The notes: generated by a model from the letters alone, not told the origin. Positions 1-8,230 are shown, counted from the stretch's first letter. The stretch: 44,799 nucleotides of DNA from Millisia brevis NBRC 105863 (GCF_001552615.1 NZ_BCRN01000027.1:1-44799); one strand, 5' to 3'. Numbers and translations are program-made.

Positions 1-1
1 C

Positions 2-364
2 GAGATCGCGACCCGCACCGAGGGACGCTGGACCCCCAGCCCCGGATCGGTGTACCCGACGATCTCCCAGCTCGAGGACGAGGGCCTGGTGCAGACGACC
101 AAGCAGGACGGACGCCGGGTGGTCGAACTGACCGACGCCGGCACCACCTGGGTCGCCGAGCACCGCGAGGAACTCGATCGCGTCTGGGAATCGGCTGTCG
201 CCGAGGACGAGCCCGCACCGGCCGATCAGCTGTGGGAGCAACTCGCCCAGCTGCACGCCGCCGCCGCGCAGATCGCGCAGGCGGGCACGCCCGAGCAGAT
301 CGCCGAGGCGACCACTGCGATCACCGAGACCCGCAAGGCCATCTACCGGCTGCTCGCCGAGTAG
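2..364 (+). CDS. PadR-family transcriptional regulator (5' truncated by window edge)
   Basis: The frame is open from the first bases of the window, so the true start lies upstream. The visible N-terminal part carries the PadR winged-helix signature: an arginine-tryptophan-x-P-S-P-G-S-V-Y-P-T turn followed by L-E-D-E-G-L-V, which is the wing and recognition region. The remaining ~70 residues are charged and helical, as expected for the C-terminal dimerisation helices. PadR proteins are small repressors that usually control an adjacent transporter or stress gene; the target is not visible here. It is followed by a long palindrome at 405-445 that may terminate its transcript. Confidence 0.85.
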   Translation, partial: EIATRTEGRWTPSPGSVYPTISQLEDEGLVQTTKQDGRRVVELTDAGTTWVAEHREELDRVWESAVAEDEPAPADQLWEQLAQLHAAAAQIAQAGTPEQIAEATTAITETRKAIYRLLAE

Positions 365-404
365 TGGCCCGACGCCGATAGGGCGTCGACAGCAGGACCC
401 ACTC

Positions 405-445
405 TCCGGGGGTGTCGCGACAATTATTGTCGCGACACCCCCGGA
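405..445. terminator. 41-bp near-perfect palindrome with nested decamer palindromes
   Basis: Two 20-base arms (405-424 and 426-445) are exact reverse complements around a single central T at 425. Each arm holds TGTCGCGACA (413-422 and 428-437), which is itself a palindrome, so two identical 10-bp sites lie 15 bp apart centre to centre. It lies 40 bp after the PadR stop and 105 bp before the next start. As RNA it would fold into a very stable hairpin, so a rho-independent terminator without a U tract is the default reading. The nested symmetry also fits a two-dimer operator. Confidence 0.6.
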
Positions 446-549
446 TTCGTCCGTTCCGTGGCGTGCATACCCGGGGATAACCCCGCGGCACCCCGGAGCC
501 CGGGGATAACCGAACCCGCCGATCGGGCCATCCGAGCGACACTGCCGAG

Positions 550-1263
550 GTGTCCGCCCCGGGGAAAACCGCGCGCCGTCTCGGCTGGATCTTCTTGCTG
601 TGCACGGGATTGGCCGGCTGCCTGCCGTGGTTCGACCGCGTCGAGCCCGCGCCGGGAAGCCCGGGCCGCGAACAGCTGACGGCCTTGCTGGCGACGGTCG
701 AGGTCATCGACGAGCGGCCCCGGGCGCCGGGATACGACCGCGACTGCGGCGCCGGCCGCGGCTGCGTCTTCGGGCCCGCATGGACCGATGCCACCGGCGC
801 GCCCGGCGGTCGGGACGGCTGCGATACCCGCAACAACGTGCTGGCCGCGGCCCTGCGCGATGTCGAATTCCGTTCCGGCACCAACGATTGTGTCGTGGTC
901 GCCGGCACCCTCGACGACCCGTACTCCGGCGATACCTTCCGCTTCGTCCGGGGTTCCGGTGGTGGCGGCATCGAGATCGACCACATCTATCCACTCTCGG
1001 CCGCCTGGGATATGGGCGCTCGCGACTGGACCCTCGCGGAGCGCATGCGGTTCGCCAACGATGTCGACATCACGCTGGTGGCGGTGCGCGACAACGTCAA
1101 TCAGGACAAGTCGGACGCGATGCCCGGCCGGTGGCTACCACCGGATCCGAGCCGGCACTGCTACTTCGCCGGCCGATTTCTGATCGTCGCGGCGTCCTAC
1201 CGGCTGCCGATCACCACCGAGGACGCCGACGCACTGACCCGAGTGATCGCGAGCTGCCCCTGA
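550..1263 (+). CDS. Lipoprotein with HNH endonuclease-like domain (DUF1524/GmrSD C-terminal type)
   Basis: The 237-residue product starts at GTG 550 and opens with two arginines, a hydrophobic stretch and the lipobox L-A-G-C, with Cys24 as the predicted lipidation site. The C-terminal half contains the E-I-D-H-I-Y-P-L motif (Asp144-His145) and then N-D-x-D-I-T-L-V and N-Q-D-K-S-D-A-x-P, the pattern of secreted actinobacterial HNH proteins of the DUF1524 type. These are predicted metal-dependent nucleases; a surface-anchored one could act on environmental DNA or scavenge nucleotides, but that role is inference. Cysteines in the middle part may form disulphides, consistent with export. It appears to be a single-gene unit. 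Confidence 0.82.
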   Translation: MSAPGKTARRLGWIFLLCTGLAGCLPWFDRVEPAPGSPGREQLTALLATVEVIDERPRAPGYDRDCGAGRGCVFGPAWTDATGAPGGRDGCDTRNNVLAAALRDVEFRSGTNDCVVVAGTLDDPYSGDTFRFVRGSGGGGIEIDHIYPLSAAWDMGARDWTLAERMRFANDVDITLVAVRDNVNQDKSDAMPGRWLPPDPSRHCYFAGRFLIVAASYRLPITTEDADALTRVIASCP

Positions 1264-1426
1264 GTCGCTCCACGAACGGGATTCCGACCGGTCCGCTCTG
1301 CCGGCGTCATCGACGGGCGACGAGCGTCGCCGATCGGTCACCTCGTGGACCGAAAAGCACCCGATCGGTGACCACACCGTTGTCAACCCGAAGAGGATAA
1401 TTCACCCGCCGTGCGCCGTCCGGGAC

Positions 1427-1432
1427 TATCGT
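1427..1432 (+). promoter_or_regulatory. -10 box TATCGT for a leaderless transcript
   Basis: TATCGT ends 7 nt before the ATG at 1440, the spacing expected when transcription begins on the start codon. No Shine-Dalgarno sequence is present between the two. Confidence 0.5.
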
Positions 1433-1439
1433 TCCCCGC

Positions 1440-1715
1440 ATGAGCATTGGAGCAATCATCAGCCTGCTGATCGCAGGCATCGTCTTGGGCATCATCGGCC
1501 GGCTCATCGTTCCGGGCAAGCAGAACATCCCGTTCTGGTTGACGATCGTGGCCGGCATCGTCGGTGCGCTGGTCGGAACCTTCGTCGCGGGCATCTTCGG
1601 GGTGGACCAGACCCGGGGTATCGACTGGATCCGCATCATCCTGCAGATCATCGCCGCAGCCCTCGCGGTTGCCGGCGCCGCTGCCATCTGGCCGCGGGTC
1701 AGCTCCGGACGCTAA
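1440..1715 (+). CDS. GlsB/YeaQ/YmgE family stress-response membrane protein
   Basis: This 91-residue protein is almost wholly hydrophobic, with three predicted membrane helices. It carries the family pattern of glycine-rich helix 1 (I-x-G-I-V-L-G-I-I-G-R-L), an R-L-I-V-P-G-K loop and a glycine-zipper second helix (V-A-G-I-V-G-A-L-V-G). Family members are small inner-membrane proteins of unknown mechanism, often induced by stress and formerly called transglycosylase-associated. The start is fixed by the -10 element at 1427-1432 and the lack of an upstream alternative. A strong hairpin follows the gene. Confidence 0.9.
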   Translation: MSIGAIISLLIAGIVLGIIGRLIVPGKQNIPFWLTIVAGIVGALVGTFVAGIFGVDQTRGIDWIRIILQIIAAALAVAGAAAIWPRVSSGR

Positions 1716-1732
1716 CCGCCACATACGGACTC

Positions 1733-1774
1733 GGGCCACCGGGTGCTTCCCTGCGGGGAGGCACCCGGTGGCCC
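1733..1774. terminator. Bidirectional terminator hairpin
   Basis: Arms GGGCCACCGGGTGC (1733-1746) and GCACCCGGTGGCCC (1761-1774) are perfect complements, and the loop itself holds a TCCC/GGGA mini-stem. It lies between two convergent genes. No U tract follows, as is common in high-GC actinobacteria. Confidence 0.8.
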
Positions 1775-1806
1775 GCTGCGTTTCGCCATCCGAACGGCGC
1801 GTGTGC

Positions 1807-2829
1807 TCAGAGGATTCCGGCGGCCTCCGCCAAAGCGCCCGCGCGGGCGATCACCCCGTCGACCAACTGCTTCGTCGGGGCTCCGGCTGCCCGGTTGCGC
1901 GGATCGTCGGTGATCCGGCGCAGCACACCCTCGGCGATGATCGCGAGCTTCCACGTGGTCAGCGCATGCCAATAGGGCACGGCCGAGACATCGCGGCCCG
2001 TCGTGCGCGCGTACCGCTCCACCAGTTCGGCGCGGCTCGGGAACCCCGGCAATGCCGACGCACCGAACAGGGCGATCGCGTCCTCACCGGGTTCGGTCCA
2101 ATACGTCAGCAGGGTGCCGACATCGGCGATCGGATCGCCGAGCGTGCACAGCTCCCAGTCGACGACGCAGCGCACCCGCCCGACCTCCGGGTCGACGATG
2201 ACGTTGCTCAGGTGGAAGTCGCCGTGCACCAGCGTGACCTCGGACTGCTCGGGCGCGTGCTCGGCGAGCGCGACCGCCAACCGCTCGATCACCTCGGAGT
2301 CGCGGGTCTTCGACTTCTCCCATTGCGCCGACCAGCGCCGGATCTGCCGGGCCGCGAACGGCGCATGCGACGCCAAGCCATCCAGACCGGCGGCCGTGAG
2401 GTCGACCGCGTGGATCGCCCCCAGCACATCGGCCATGTCGACACCGATCTCGTGGCGGACCGATTCCGGGAGCGGCTCGGCGACGGCCGGATCGCTGAGC
2501 ACCACACCGTCGACGTGGCTCATCACCACGATCGGGGCATCGGTGAACTCGGGGTCCTCGATCGTGGCGAGCATCCGCGGCACCGGCACGTCGGTGTTCT
2601 GCAACGCGGACAGGATCCGGTACTCGCGCAGGACATCGTGGGCGGACGCCAGCACCGAGCCGAGCGGGGGGCGGCGCAGTACCCACCGCTTGCCTTCGGC
2701 GTCGGTGGCCAGATAGGTCAGATTCGATTGACCGTTGCCGATGCGCGCGACGTCGATCGGTCCGACCGCGCCGAGTGAGGATTCCGCGAACCACTTTCCG
2801 ATGGCGGCATCGTCCAGTCCGGTGGTCAT
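1807..2829 (-). CDS. Phosphotransferase family protein (APH fold), acyl-CoA dehydrogenase partner
   Basis: The product (340 aa) is an aminoglycoside-phosphotransferase-fold enzyme of the subgroup found beside acyl-CoA dehydrogenases. Visible motifs are the glycine-rich N-lobe with G-Q-S-N-L-T, an ATP-lysine region ending W-V-L-R-R-P-P-L-G, the catalytic loop [11 protein letters not shown] and the metal-binding V-V-D-W-E-L. The ATG at 2829 overlaps the stop of the upstream dehydrogenase (ATGA), so the two are translationally coupled. Related kinases joined to ACAD domains act on 4-hydroxy fatty acids, forming a phosphorylated intermediate; that role here is inferred from the pairing. A terminator lies 33 bp downstream. 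Confidence 0.88.
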   Translation of the reverse strand: MTTGLDDAAIGKWFAESSLGAVGPIDVARIGNGQSNLTYLATDAEGKRWVLRRPPLGSVLASAHDVLREYRILSALQNTDVPVPRMLATIEDPEFTDAPIVVMSHVDGVVLSDPAVAEPLPESVRHEIGVDMADVLGAIHAVDLTAAGLDGLASHAPFAARQIRRWSAQWEKSKTRDSEVIERLAVALAEHAPEQSEVTLVHGDFHLSNVIVDPEVGRVRCVVDWELCTLGDPIADVGTLLTYWTEPGEDAIALFGASALPGFPSRAELVERYARTTGRDVSAVPYWHALTTWKLAIIAEGVLRRITDDPRNRAAGAPTKQLVDGVIARAGALAEAAGIL

Positions 2830-4043
2830 TTCCGCTCCTGTCGGTACGGGCGCAGTTCGGCGCGCGCAATGGTCCGCTTGTGCACCTCGTCCGGTCCGTC
2901 GGCCAGCCGCAGGGTGCGCAGGTGGGCGTACATCATCGCGAGCGGATAGTCGTCGCTGACGCCGGCGCCGCCGAAGACCTGGATCGCGCGGTCGACCACC
3001 TTCAACGCCACATTCGGCGCGGCGACCTTGATCGCCGCGATCTCGGTGCGCGCCTCCCGATTTCCGACGGTGTCCATCATCCAGGCGGCCTTGAGGGTCA
3101 GCAGCCGGGCCATCTCGATGTCGATGCGCGACTCGGCGATCCAGTCCTGGATGTTCGCGTTGGCGGCGATCGGCTTGCCGAAGGCGATCCGGGTGGACGC
3201 CCGCTCGCACATCAACTCCAGGGCGCGTTCGGCCATGCCGATCGCGCGCATGCAGTGGTGGATGCGGCCGGGGCCGAGCCGGGCCTGCGCGATCATGAAG
3301 CCCGCGCCGGGACCGGCAAGCACGTCGGAGCCGGGGACCCGGACGTCCTCGAAGACGATCTCGGCGTGGCCCTCGCGGTCCTGGTAGCCGAAGACCGGCA
3401 GCCCCCGCACGATCGTGACGCCGGGAGCGTCGATCGGTACCACCATCATCGACTGCTGCAGATGGGTCGCCGCGTCGGGATCGGTCTTGCCCATGACGAT
3501 CAACACGCGACAGAGCGGATGCAGCGCATTCGAGGTCCACCACTTGCGGCCGTTGAGGATCCAGTCGTCACCGTCCGGGGTCATCCGCATCTCGATATTG
3601 GTCGCGTCCGAGCTGGCGACGGCCGGCTCCGTCATCGCGAAGGCCGAGCGGATCTCACCGTCGAGCAGCGGGCGCAGCCATCGCTGCTTGTGCTCCTCGG
3701 TGCCGAAGAGGGTCAGCACCTCCATATTGCCGGTATCCGGCGCGGCGCAGTTGGTGGCCTCGGGGGCGAGCAGCGCGCTGCGACCGGTGATCTCCGCCAG
3801 CGGCGCGTAGTCCGAGTTGGTCAGACCCGCACCGTATTCCGGGTTCGGATGGAAGAGATTCCAGAGTCCGAGATCGCGCGCCCGACGCTTGAGATCCTCG
3901 ACGATCGGCGGATGGAAGTGCGGGTCCCCCGATGCCGCCATCTGCTCGGCGTAGACCGGTTCCGCCGGTATCACCTCGTCGGAGACAAAGGCTGTCAGCC
4001 GTTTGCCGAAATCGACCGCCTTGTCACTGGGTGCAAAGTCCAC
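2826..4043 (-). CDS. Acyl-CoA dehydrogenase
   Basis: This is a typical ~405-residue FAD-dependent acyl-CoA dehydrogenase. The [14 protein letters not shown] segment is the FAD/substrate loop, and the C-terminal part has the [15 protein letters not shown] signature. It most resembles the ACAD10/11-like, FadE-type enzymes linked to phosphotransferases. A start further upstream at 4082 is possible in frame, but the GTG at 4043 is preferred because GAAAGG lies 6 nt before it and the added residues are a non-family R/G-rich stretch. It is the first gene of a two-gene operon with the kinase-fold protein. The exact acyl substrate cannot be told from sequence. Confidence 0.92.
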   Translation of the reverse strand: MDFAPSDKAVDFGKRLTAFVSDEVIPAEPVYAEQMAASGDPHFHPPIVEDLKRRARDLGLWNLFHPNPEYGAGLTNSDYAPLAEITGRSALLAPEATNCAAPDTGNMEVLTLFGTEEHKQRWLRPLLDGEIRSAFAMTEPAVASSDATNIEMRMTPDGDDWILNGRKWWTSNALHPLCRVLIVMGKTDPDAATHLQQSMMVVPIDAPGVTIVRGLPVFGYQDREGHAEIVFEDVRVPGSDVLAGPGAGFMIAQARLGPGRIHHCMRAIGMAERALELMCERASTRIAFGKPIAANANIQDWIAESRIDIEMARLLTLKAAWMMDTVGNREARTEIAAIKVAAPNVALKVVDRAIQVFGGAGVSDDYPLAMMYAHLRTLRLADGPDEVHKRTIARAELRPYRQERK

Positions 4044-4162
4044 CGCGTCACCTTTCGCCCCGCCGCCGCCTCGTCGCGACAACTGCGCCGAACGCCGCCC
4101 GGTCCGCGACCGTACGGCGCCTTACTCCACCACCCGACGATAGCGCCGCGAGGTCGGCGAAC

Positions 4163-4621
4163 TCACCCGGCCGGTGACGTTCGACCGAGCTGCGGCATCA
4201 ACAGGTCGCACACCGACTCGACCACCCGCTGATCGAGGGCGTCCGAGGTGAACAGAAAGCCGTCTCCCCCGACCTCCTCGTACACTTCCCGGAGGAATCC
4301 GGCTGCGGTGCGTGGTGACCCGATCACCTCGAATTTGGCCTGGCCGACGACGAAGTCCCGCAGTGTCGACTGACCCGCGTTACGGAAGTACTGCTCGACG
4401 AGCCCGCGCGTCCCATTGGTCGACACACTCGAGGCGTACGTGGACATCGGAACGTCCGGGTCGAAGGCCGAGAAGTCGACGGCGGTGTTGATCGAGGTGA
4501 TCGCGGCGGACTCGACGATATTCGCCCGGGCAGCGTCACGCGTCCGTCGCCACGCCGCCAGAGCATCGTGGTCCGTTTCGGCGATATAGGGGACCGTCAG
4601 ATACAGGACCTGGCCATGCCA
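4163..4621 (-). pseudogene. C-terminal remnant of a second LLM flavin monooxygenase (NtaA/SnaA-like)
   Basis: From a TAG at 4622-4624 down to the stop at 4163 the minus strand keeps one open frame of ~150 codons that matches only the C-terminal third of the neighbouring monooxygenase. Shared landmarks are the V-x-Y-L-T-V-P-Y-I-A-x-T-D strand, the D-F-S-A-F-D-P-D substrate-loop region, a G-S-P-x-T-A segment and E-V-G-G-D-G-F-L-F. No N-terminal flavin-binding barrel is present upstream in any frame. The first ATG in frame is at 4447, which would give a 94-residue fragment. It is read as a degraded paralogue of the 4743-5915 gene, which it follows by about 120 bp. Confidence 0.7.
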
Positions 4622-4742
4622 CTATCGGCGTAGGACGTCGCCCACATCCGGAGGGGGGCGCTGCGGCGGCTCGATCCGCCGAAGGAGCGCAATTGCTGCT
4701 GTCCCAGGTGAAGTGCGAGATACGTCAATGTCGTCGGACCTT

Positions 4743-5915
4743 TCATCGTTCCACCGTCAGCGGATTGACGGCATGGGAGCGAAGTACGCCCCGCCGTTGG
4801 AGTTCGGGGACGAGGCCGTCGGTGATCGCGGCGACGTTCGCGTAGCTCAGGTCGTCGTCGACCTCGAAGAGGAATCCGTCGCCGCCGACCTCGGCCATCA
4901 TGTCGATCAGTTGATCGGCGACCGTCGCGGGTGTTCCGGCGACCACGGGCAGGCCCTCGTGGACGGCGACCTCGAGCAGGGTCATATCGCCGTACGCCCG
5001 GACCATGCTCTCCATCAGGCCTTTTGTTGCGTTGGCGTTGACCGCGACGTCCTTGAGCAGCGTGCCCGGGTCGTACGTCGACAGGTCGATACCGGCCTGG
5101 CGCGAGAGCATCGGCAGCACGTAATCCGGGTACTGCATCAGATGCTCGGCAACCCGATCCTTGATCGCGTGGGCTTCCTCGTCGGTCGACGCGACGATGG
5201 GCCACACGATGAAGTAAACGCGGCAGTCGTCGGGATCGCGGCCGTGCCCGACCATCCGGCGTCGCACATCGTCGCGGTACTCGGTCATCCCGGCGACGGT
5301 CGGCGAGTACGCGACGATAACGTCTGCATGTTGCGCGGCGAAGTTGCGGCCGGCTTCCGACGCACCGGCCTGGGCGGTGAGCGGACGGATGGTCGCCCTA
5401 CGGTCCCAGACCTCACCGACGGTCTGCACGTACGTGTGGGCGTTGCGGTACCGGTCGGCGTGCGAGGGCAATTCCTTGCCGTAATTGTCCATCGCCCGCT
5501 GATCGAAGCCGGTGACCGCGTTCCAGCCGGAGCGCCCACCCGACTGTTCGGCGAGCGCCGCCGTGACGCGGGCGAGCGGTTCGGGTTCCCATTCGTTGGT
5601 GCCGAGCGTCGGGAAGATGACGATATGGTCGGTGGCGCTGAGCATTCGGGCGGCCAATGGGATCGGATCGCCCTTCGGGACGCCGACCGCATTGCGCACA
5701 TAGGGATCGATCGTTCCGGTGTGCTTGTCGGGGATGTAACTCGAGTCTTCGAGCAGGATGAAGTCGAAGCAGGCGCGCTCGAGGCTCTTGGCGAAGTCGA
5801 CGTAGAAGGTCGGATCGGCCCAGTTCGCGGCGTGGCTGTCGGTGATGGAATCCCAATGCACCGGCGAGTACCCGTCGACGAACCACCCGAGACCGAACGA
5901 TTGTGGAGATATCAT
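4743..5915 (-). CDS. LLM-class FMN-dependent monooxygenase, NtaA/SnaA/DszA type (possible internal deletion)
   Basis: The 390-residue product has the barrel landmarks of the NtaA/SnaA/SoxA group: G-W-F-V-D-G near the N-terminus, F-D-F-I-L-L-E-D-S, W-E-P-E-P-L-A-R, S-G-G-R-S-G-W-N-x-V-T, Q-A-G-A-S-E-A-G-R and E-V-G-G-D-G-F-L-F. Such enzymes use FMNH2 from a partner reductase to oxidise substrates such as nitrilotriacetate, pristinamycin IIA or dibenzothiophene sulfone. ATG 5915 has AAAGGG 6-7 nt upstream. The protein is shorter than the usual ~440-450 residues: the segment normally lying between the G-x-x-W-D turn and the Q-A-G-A-S-E motif is almost absent (E-V-W-D-R-R-A-T-I-R-P-L-T-A-Q-A-G). 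It may therefore be impaired or have altered specificity. Confidence 0.85.
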   Translation of the reverse strand: MISPQSFGLGWFVDGYSPVHWDSITDSHAANWADPTFYVDFAKSLERACFDFILLEDSSYIPDKHTGTIDPYVRNAVGVPKGDPIPLAARMLSATDHIVIFPTLGTNEWEPEPLARVTAALAEQSGGRSGWNAVTGFDQRAMDNYGKELPSHADRYRNAHTYVQTVGEVWDRRATIRPLTAQAGASEAGRNFAAQHADVIVAYSPTVAGMTEYRDDVRRRMVGHGRDPDDCRVYFIVWPIVASTDEEAHAIKDRVAEHLMQYPDYVLPMLSRQAGIDLSTYDPGTLLKDVAVNANATKGLMESMVRAYGDMTLLEVAVHEGLPVVAGTPATVADQLIDMMAEVGGDGFLFEVDDDLSYANVAAITDGLVPELQRRGVLRSHAVNPLTVER

Positions 5916-5943
5916 GAGCGCCCTTTCGTGTTGGCCGGTTCGA

Positions 5944-6438
5944 TCAGCTCGCGAGCGTCGCGAACTGCGATCGATGCCAGACAAGGGGGTGGTGGTCGAA
6001 ATCGGCGCGCAGGCCGAGGACTCGCATGACGACGATGTCGTGGTCGCCCGCCGGATGGGTGGCCCAGATGGAGCATTCCAGCCAGATCGGCGCTCCTTCG
6101 AGGAAGAGTGCTCCGCTGTCGACCGTGGTGCTCGCGACACCGGCCAGTCGGGCGGCCTTGTCCTTGGCCGCCAACTGGCGGGTGACGTCCACATGGGAGG
6201 TGCCCAGCACGGATACCCCGAGTGTGGGTGCCGCCGACAGCGCCGGCCAGGTGGTCGAGCTGCGTTGGACCGCGAACATCACCAGCGGCGGAACCTGCGA
6301 CACGCCGACGGTGAACGACGAGGCCACCAGGATGTGCGGCTCCTGATCGATGACGGCACTCAAAGCTGCTACACCGCAGGGGAACCCGGAGAACGCTCGG
6401 CGCAATGCGCTCGGGTCGTCCGAGGTGGGGGTGATCAT
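5944..6438 (-). CDS. Flavin reductase (FlaRed/HpaC-like)
   Basis: The 164-residue product is a flavin-reductase-like split-barrel protein: F-x-x-F-P-C-G-V-A-A-L-S near the N-terminus, S-S-F-T-V-G-V-S-x-x-P-P-L-V (flavin phosphate contact), S-x-T-W-P-A-L and the L-G-V-S-V-L strand, ending in H-H-P-L-V-W-H-R. Such proteins supply reduced FMN to two-component monooxygenases. Its ATG overlaps the stop of the upstream NADPH-FMN reductase gene (ATGA) and it lies 28 bp before the monooxygenase start, so the three form an operon. Why two unrelated reductases serve one intact monooxygenase is unclear; the second monooxygenase remnant downstream offers one explanation. Confidence 0.88.
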   Translation of the reverse strand: MITPTSDDPSALRRAFSGFPCGVAALSAVIDQEPHILVASSFTVGVSQVPPLVMFAVQRSSTTWPALSAAPTLGVSVLGTSHVDVTRQLAAKDKAARLAGVASTTVDSGALFLEGAPIWLECSIWATHPAGDHDIVVMRVLGLRADFDHHPLVWHRSQFATLAS

Positions 6439-6953
6439 GCGAGACTGCCCTTCCGGGTCGTGGCGGACGCGGCGGCGAGGAGTACATCGCCCCACTGCGC
6501 AAACCAGGTCTGCGCGACGTCGGTGTCGGCGTATTGCCTGTCGTTGAGGTAGAGACCCTGCGCGGGGACGATCGCGCCCAGCTCGACCAGCACTGGCTTG
6601 AGCAGCAGCTCCGGAGCGAGCGCATGGGTCGGGGCGGCGCCGAGCATCAGCGGCACGGCGACCACCCCCGCCAGACCAGTCGCCGTGGCGAATTGGTCGA
6701 GGAAAAGTTTGAGCACCCCCGTATAGGTGGCCTTGAACGTCGGCGACGCGATCACGACCAGATCGGAACCGGCCACGGTTGCCACCGCCTCGGCCACCGC
6801 CGGGTCGCCCCAGCCGAGCAGACCCGGTCCGAGGGTCACCACGTCGACCACGTGATCCGGGGCGGCTCCGGTGAGCCGTTCGGCGACGAGGCCGGCAGCC
6901 TCCAGCGTTCGGGAGCCGGCCTTGGGATTTCCGGCGACTACAGTCACGTGCAT
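6435..6953 (-). CDS. NAD(P)H-dependent FMN reductase (flavodoxin fold, SsuE/MsuE-like)
   Basis: The 172-residue product begins M-H-V-T-V-V-A-G-N-P-K-A-G-S-R-T, the phosphate-binding loop of SsuE/MsuE-type reductases, and has the A-S-P-T-F-K-A-T-Y-T-G-V-L-K-L-F-L-D-Q-F segment that contacts FMN. These enzymes reduce FMN with NAD(P)H and hand it to a monooxygenase, often in sulfonate, sulfone or sulfur-starvation pathways. AGGAG stands upstream of ATG 6953. It is the promoter-proximal gene of the monooxygenase operon. Confidence 0.9.
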   Translation of the reverse strand: MHVTVVAGNPKAGSRTLEAAGLVAERLTGAAPDHVVDVVTLGPGLLGWGDPAVAEAVATVAGSDLVVIASPTFKATYTGVLKLFLDQFATATGLAGVVAVPLMLGAAPTHALAPELLLKPVLVELGAIVPAQGLYLNDRQYADTDVAQTWFAQWGDVLLAAASATTRKGSLA

Positions 6954-7187
6954 CTGCGCTCCTGGTGACGACTCTCCGGGTGACGACGAGCTGACACCAT
7001 GGAAAGGCCTCGGAGTGTTTCGGTGATTGCGCCACCGTCACCAGATGTTTGCGCCGCGCCCGGCCGGGTATCCGACCAGGTCAGCGCCGCGGCCGATTGT
7101 GTTGCGCCGCCGTCCGGAGCCACGACGGCCGCCGTGGGGCGAATCACGCCGCGCCGGCGGCGTCGCGTGCGCCGCTTCGGCGGGTAT

Positions 7188-8042
7188 CTATTCGCCGCCG
7201 GCGGCCGCGCCCTGTTCCAGGACCCGTCGGTAGCGCCGCATCCCGGACAGCCACCGCTCGTAGTCGGCGCCCTTGCCGCGATACATCTCGAGGACCTCGG
7301 GGTGCGGCAGGATCAGGAAGCTGCCCCGCTCGATGCCCGCGATCACCTCCCGGGCGACGTCCTTCGGTTCGAGCACCGCCCCGGCGGTGGTCACGGCGGC
7401 CGCGGCGATCGCTCCGTCCGGGCTGCCCTCGGAGAATCCGGAGTGCAGCAGCGCGGTGTTGACGCCCATCGGGCACAGGCACGAGACACCGATCCCGCGG
7501 TCGCCGTAGGTCACCGACAGCCATTCGGCGAACGCCACCGAGGCGTGCTTCGACGCGGAGTAGGTCGGCGAACCGATCTGGGTGAGCAGGCCCGCCGCCG
7601 ACGCGGTGGCCAGGAAGTAGCCGGCGCCCCGCTCGAGCCATTCCGGGACCAGCAGCCGCGCCGCGCGCACCTGCGCCATCACATTGACCTCGAGCGCCGA
7701 GCGCCACTGCGCGTCGGTCGATTCCAGGCCCACTCCCCCGGCGACCCCGGCGTTGGCGACGTAGAGGTCGACCGGGCCGAACCGCTCGCGGGCGGTGTCG
7801 ACCATCCGCTCGATCACCGCGAGGTCGGCGGCGTCGCCGGGGACGGCGACCGCGTTCGGACCGAGGTCGGCGGCGATCCGCGCGACCGCATCGGCGTCGA
7901 TATCGGAGACGACCACCCGGGTGCCGTGCTCGACCAGCGCGGCGGCGATCGCCGCACCGATCCCGGCGCCGGCGCCGGTCACCACCGCCACCCCACCGAG
8001 CGGGCCCGTCGAATCCACCTGTGCGTCCGTCGTATCCGTCAC
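7188..8042 (-). CDS. SDR family NAD(P)-dependent oxidoreductase
   Basis: A classical short-chain dehydrogenase of 284 aa. The nucleotide-binding motif T-G-A-G-A-G-I-G, the N-A-G-V-A strand and the catalytic Y-S-A-S-K motif with its preceding serine are all present. The C-terminal extension (E-M-Y-R-G-K-G-A-D-Y-E-R-W-L-S-G-M-R-R) is typical of actinobacterial SDRs of unknown substrate. GTG 8042 is preferred because a TAGCAT box sits 7 nt before it. The gene is divergent from the HIT gene, with an unusual hairpin in the shared region. Confidence 0.85.
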   Translation of the reverse strand: MTDTTDAQVDSTGPLGGVAVVTGAGAGIGAAIAAALVEHGTRVVVSDIDADAVARIAADLGPNAVAVPGDAADLAVIERMVDTARERFGPVDLYVANAGVAGGVGLESTDAQWRSALEVNVMAQVRAARLLVPEWLERGAGYFLATASAAGLLTQIGSPTYSASKHASVAFAEWLSVTYGDRGIGVSCLCPMGVNTALLHSGFSEGSPDGAIAAAAVTTAGAVLEPKDVAREVIAGIERGSFLILPHPEVLEMYRGKGADYERWLSGMRRYRRVLEQGAAAGGE

Positions 8043-8049
8043 GGTGCCG

Positions 8050-8055
8050 ATGCTA
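8050..8055 (-). promoter_or_regulatory. -10 box TAGCAT for the SDR gene
   Basis: On the minus strand TAGCAT lies 7 nt before the GTG at 8042, with no ribosome-binding site between, consistent with leaderless initiation. Confidence 0.4.
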
Positions 8056-8131
8056 GAGGGCGCGGCCGTCCGGGTCGGGCGCTTCGCTCCGGTCGGTCGC
8101 CTTCCGTCCACGCCACAACACGCGTCACAGA

Positions 8132-8164
8132 GCGACGCCGAGGACATATCGTCCTCGGCGTCGC
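8132..8164. promoter_or_regulatory. Perfect 14-bp inverted repeat in a divergent promoter region
   Basis: GCGACGCCGAGGAC (8132-8145) and its exact complement (8151-8164) flank a 5-nt spacer. The element is terminator-like but lies between two divergently transcribed genes, 77 bp upstream of the SDR's proposed -10 box and 61 bp upstream of the HIT gene's, where a terminator would not be expected. It could be an operator, an antisense-transcript terminator or a recombination relic. Confidence 0.5.
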
Positions 8165-8224
8165 CCCCAGCGTCGTCTTGTGGACGTCTACCCCGACGAC
8201 TACTGATCCGGCCGACCGCCCGCC

Positions 8225-8230
8225 TACAGT
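8225..8230 (+). promoter_or_regulatory. -10 box TACAGT for the HIT gene
   Basis: TACAGT ends 6 nt before the GTG at 8237, supporting both that start codon and a leaderless transcript. Confidence 0.5.

Noticed and set aside
1320-1375. GGTCACC ... GGTGACC inverted repeat upstream of the GlsB-like gene
   Set aside because: Arms are only 7 bp with a loop of over 20 nt, too weak to call a structure.
2775-4232. Plus-strand frame opposite the acyl-CoA dehydrogenase
   Set aside because: It mirrors the dehydrogenase with no motif of its own.
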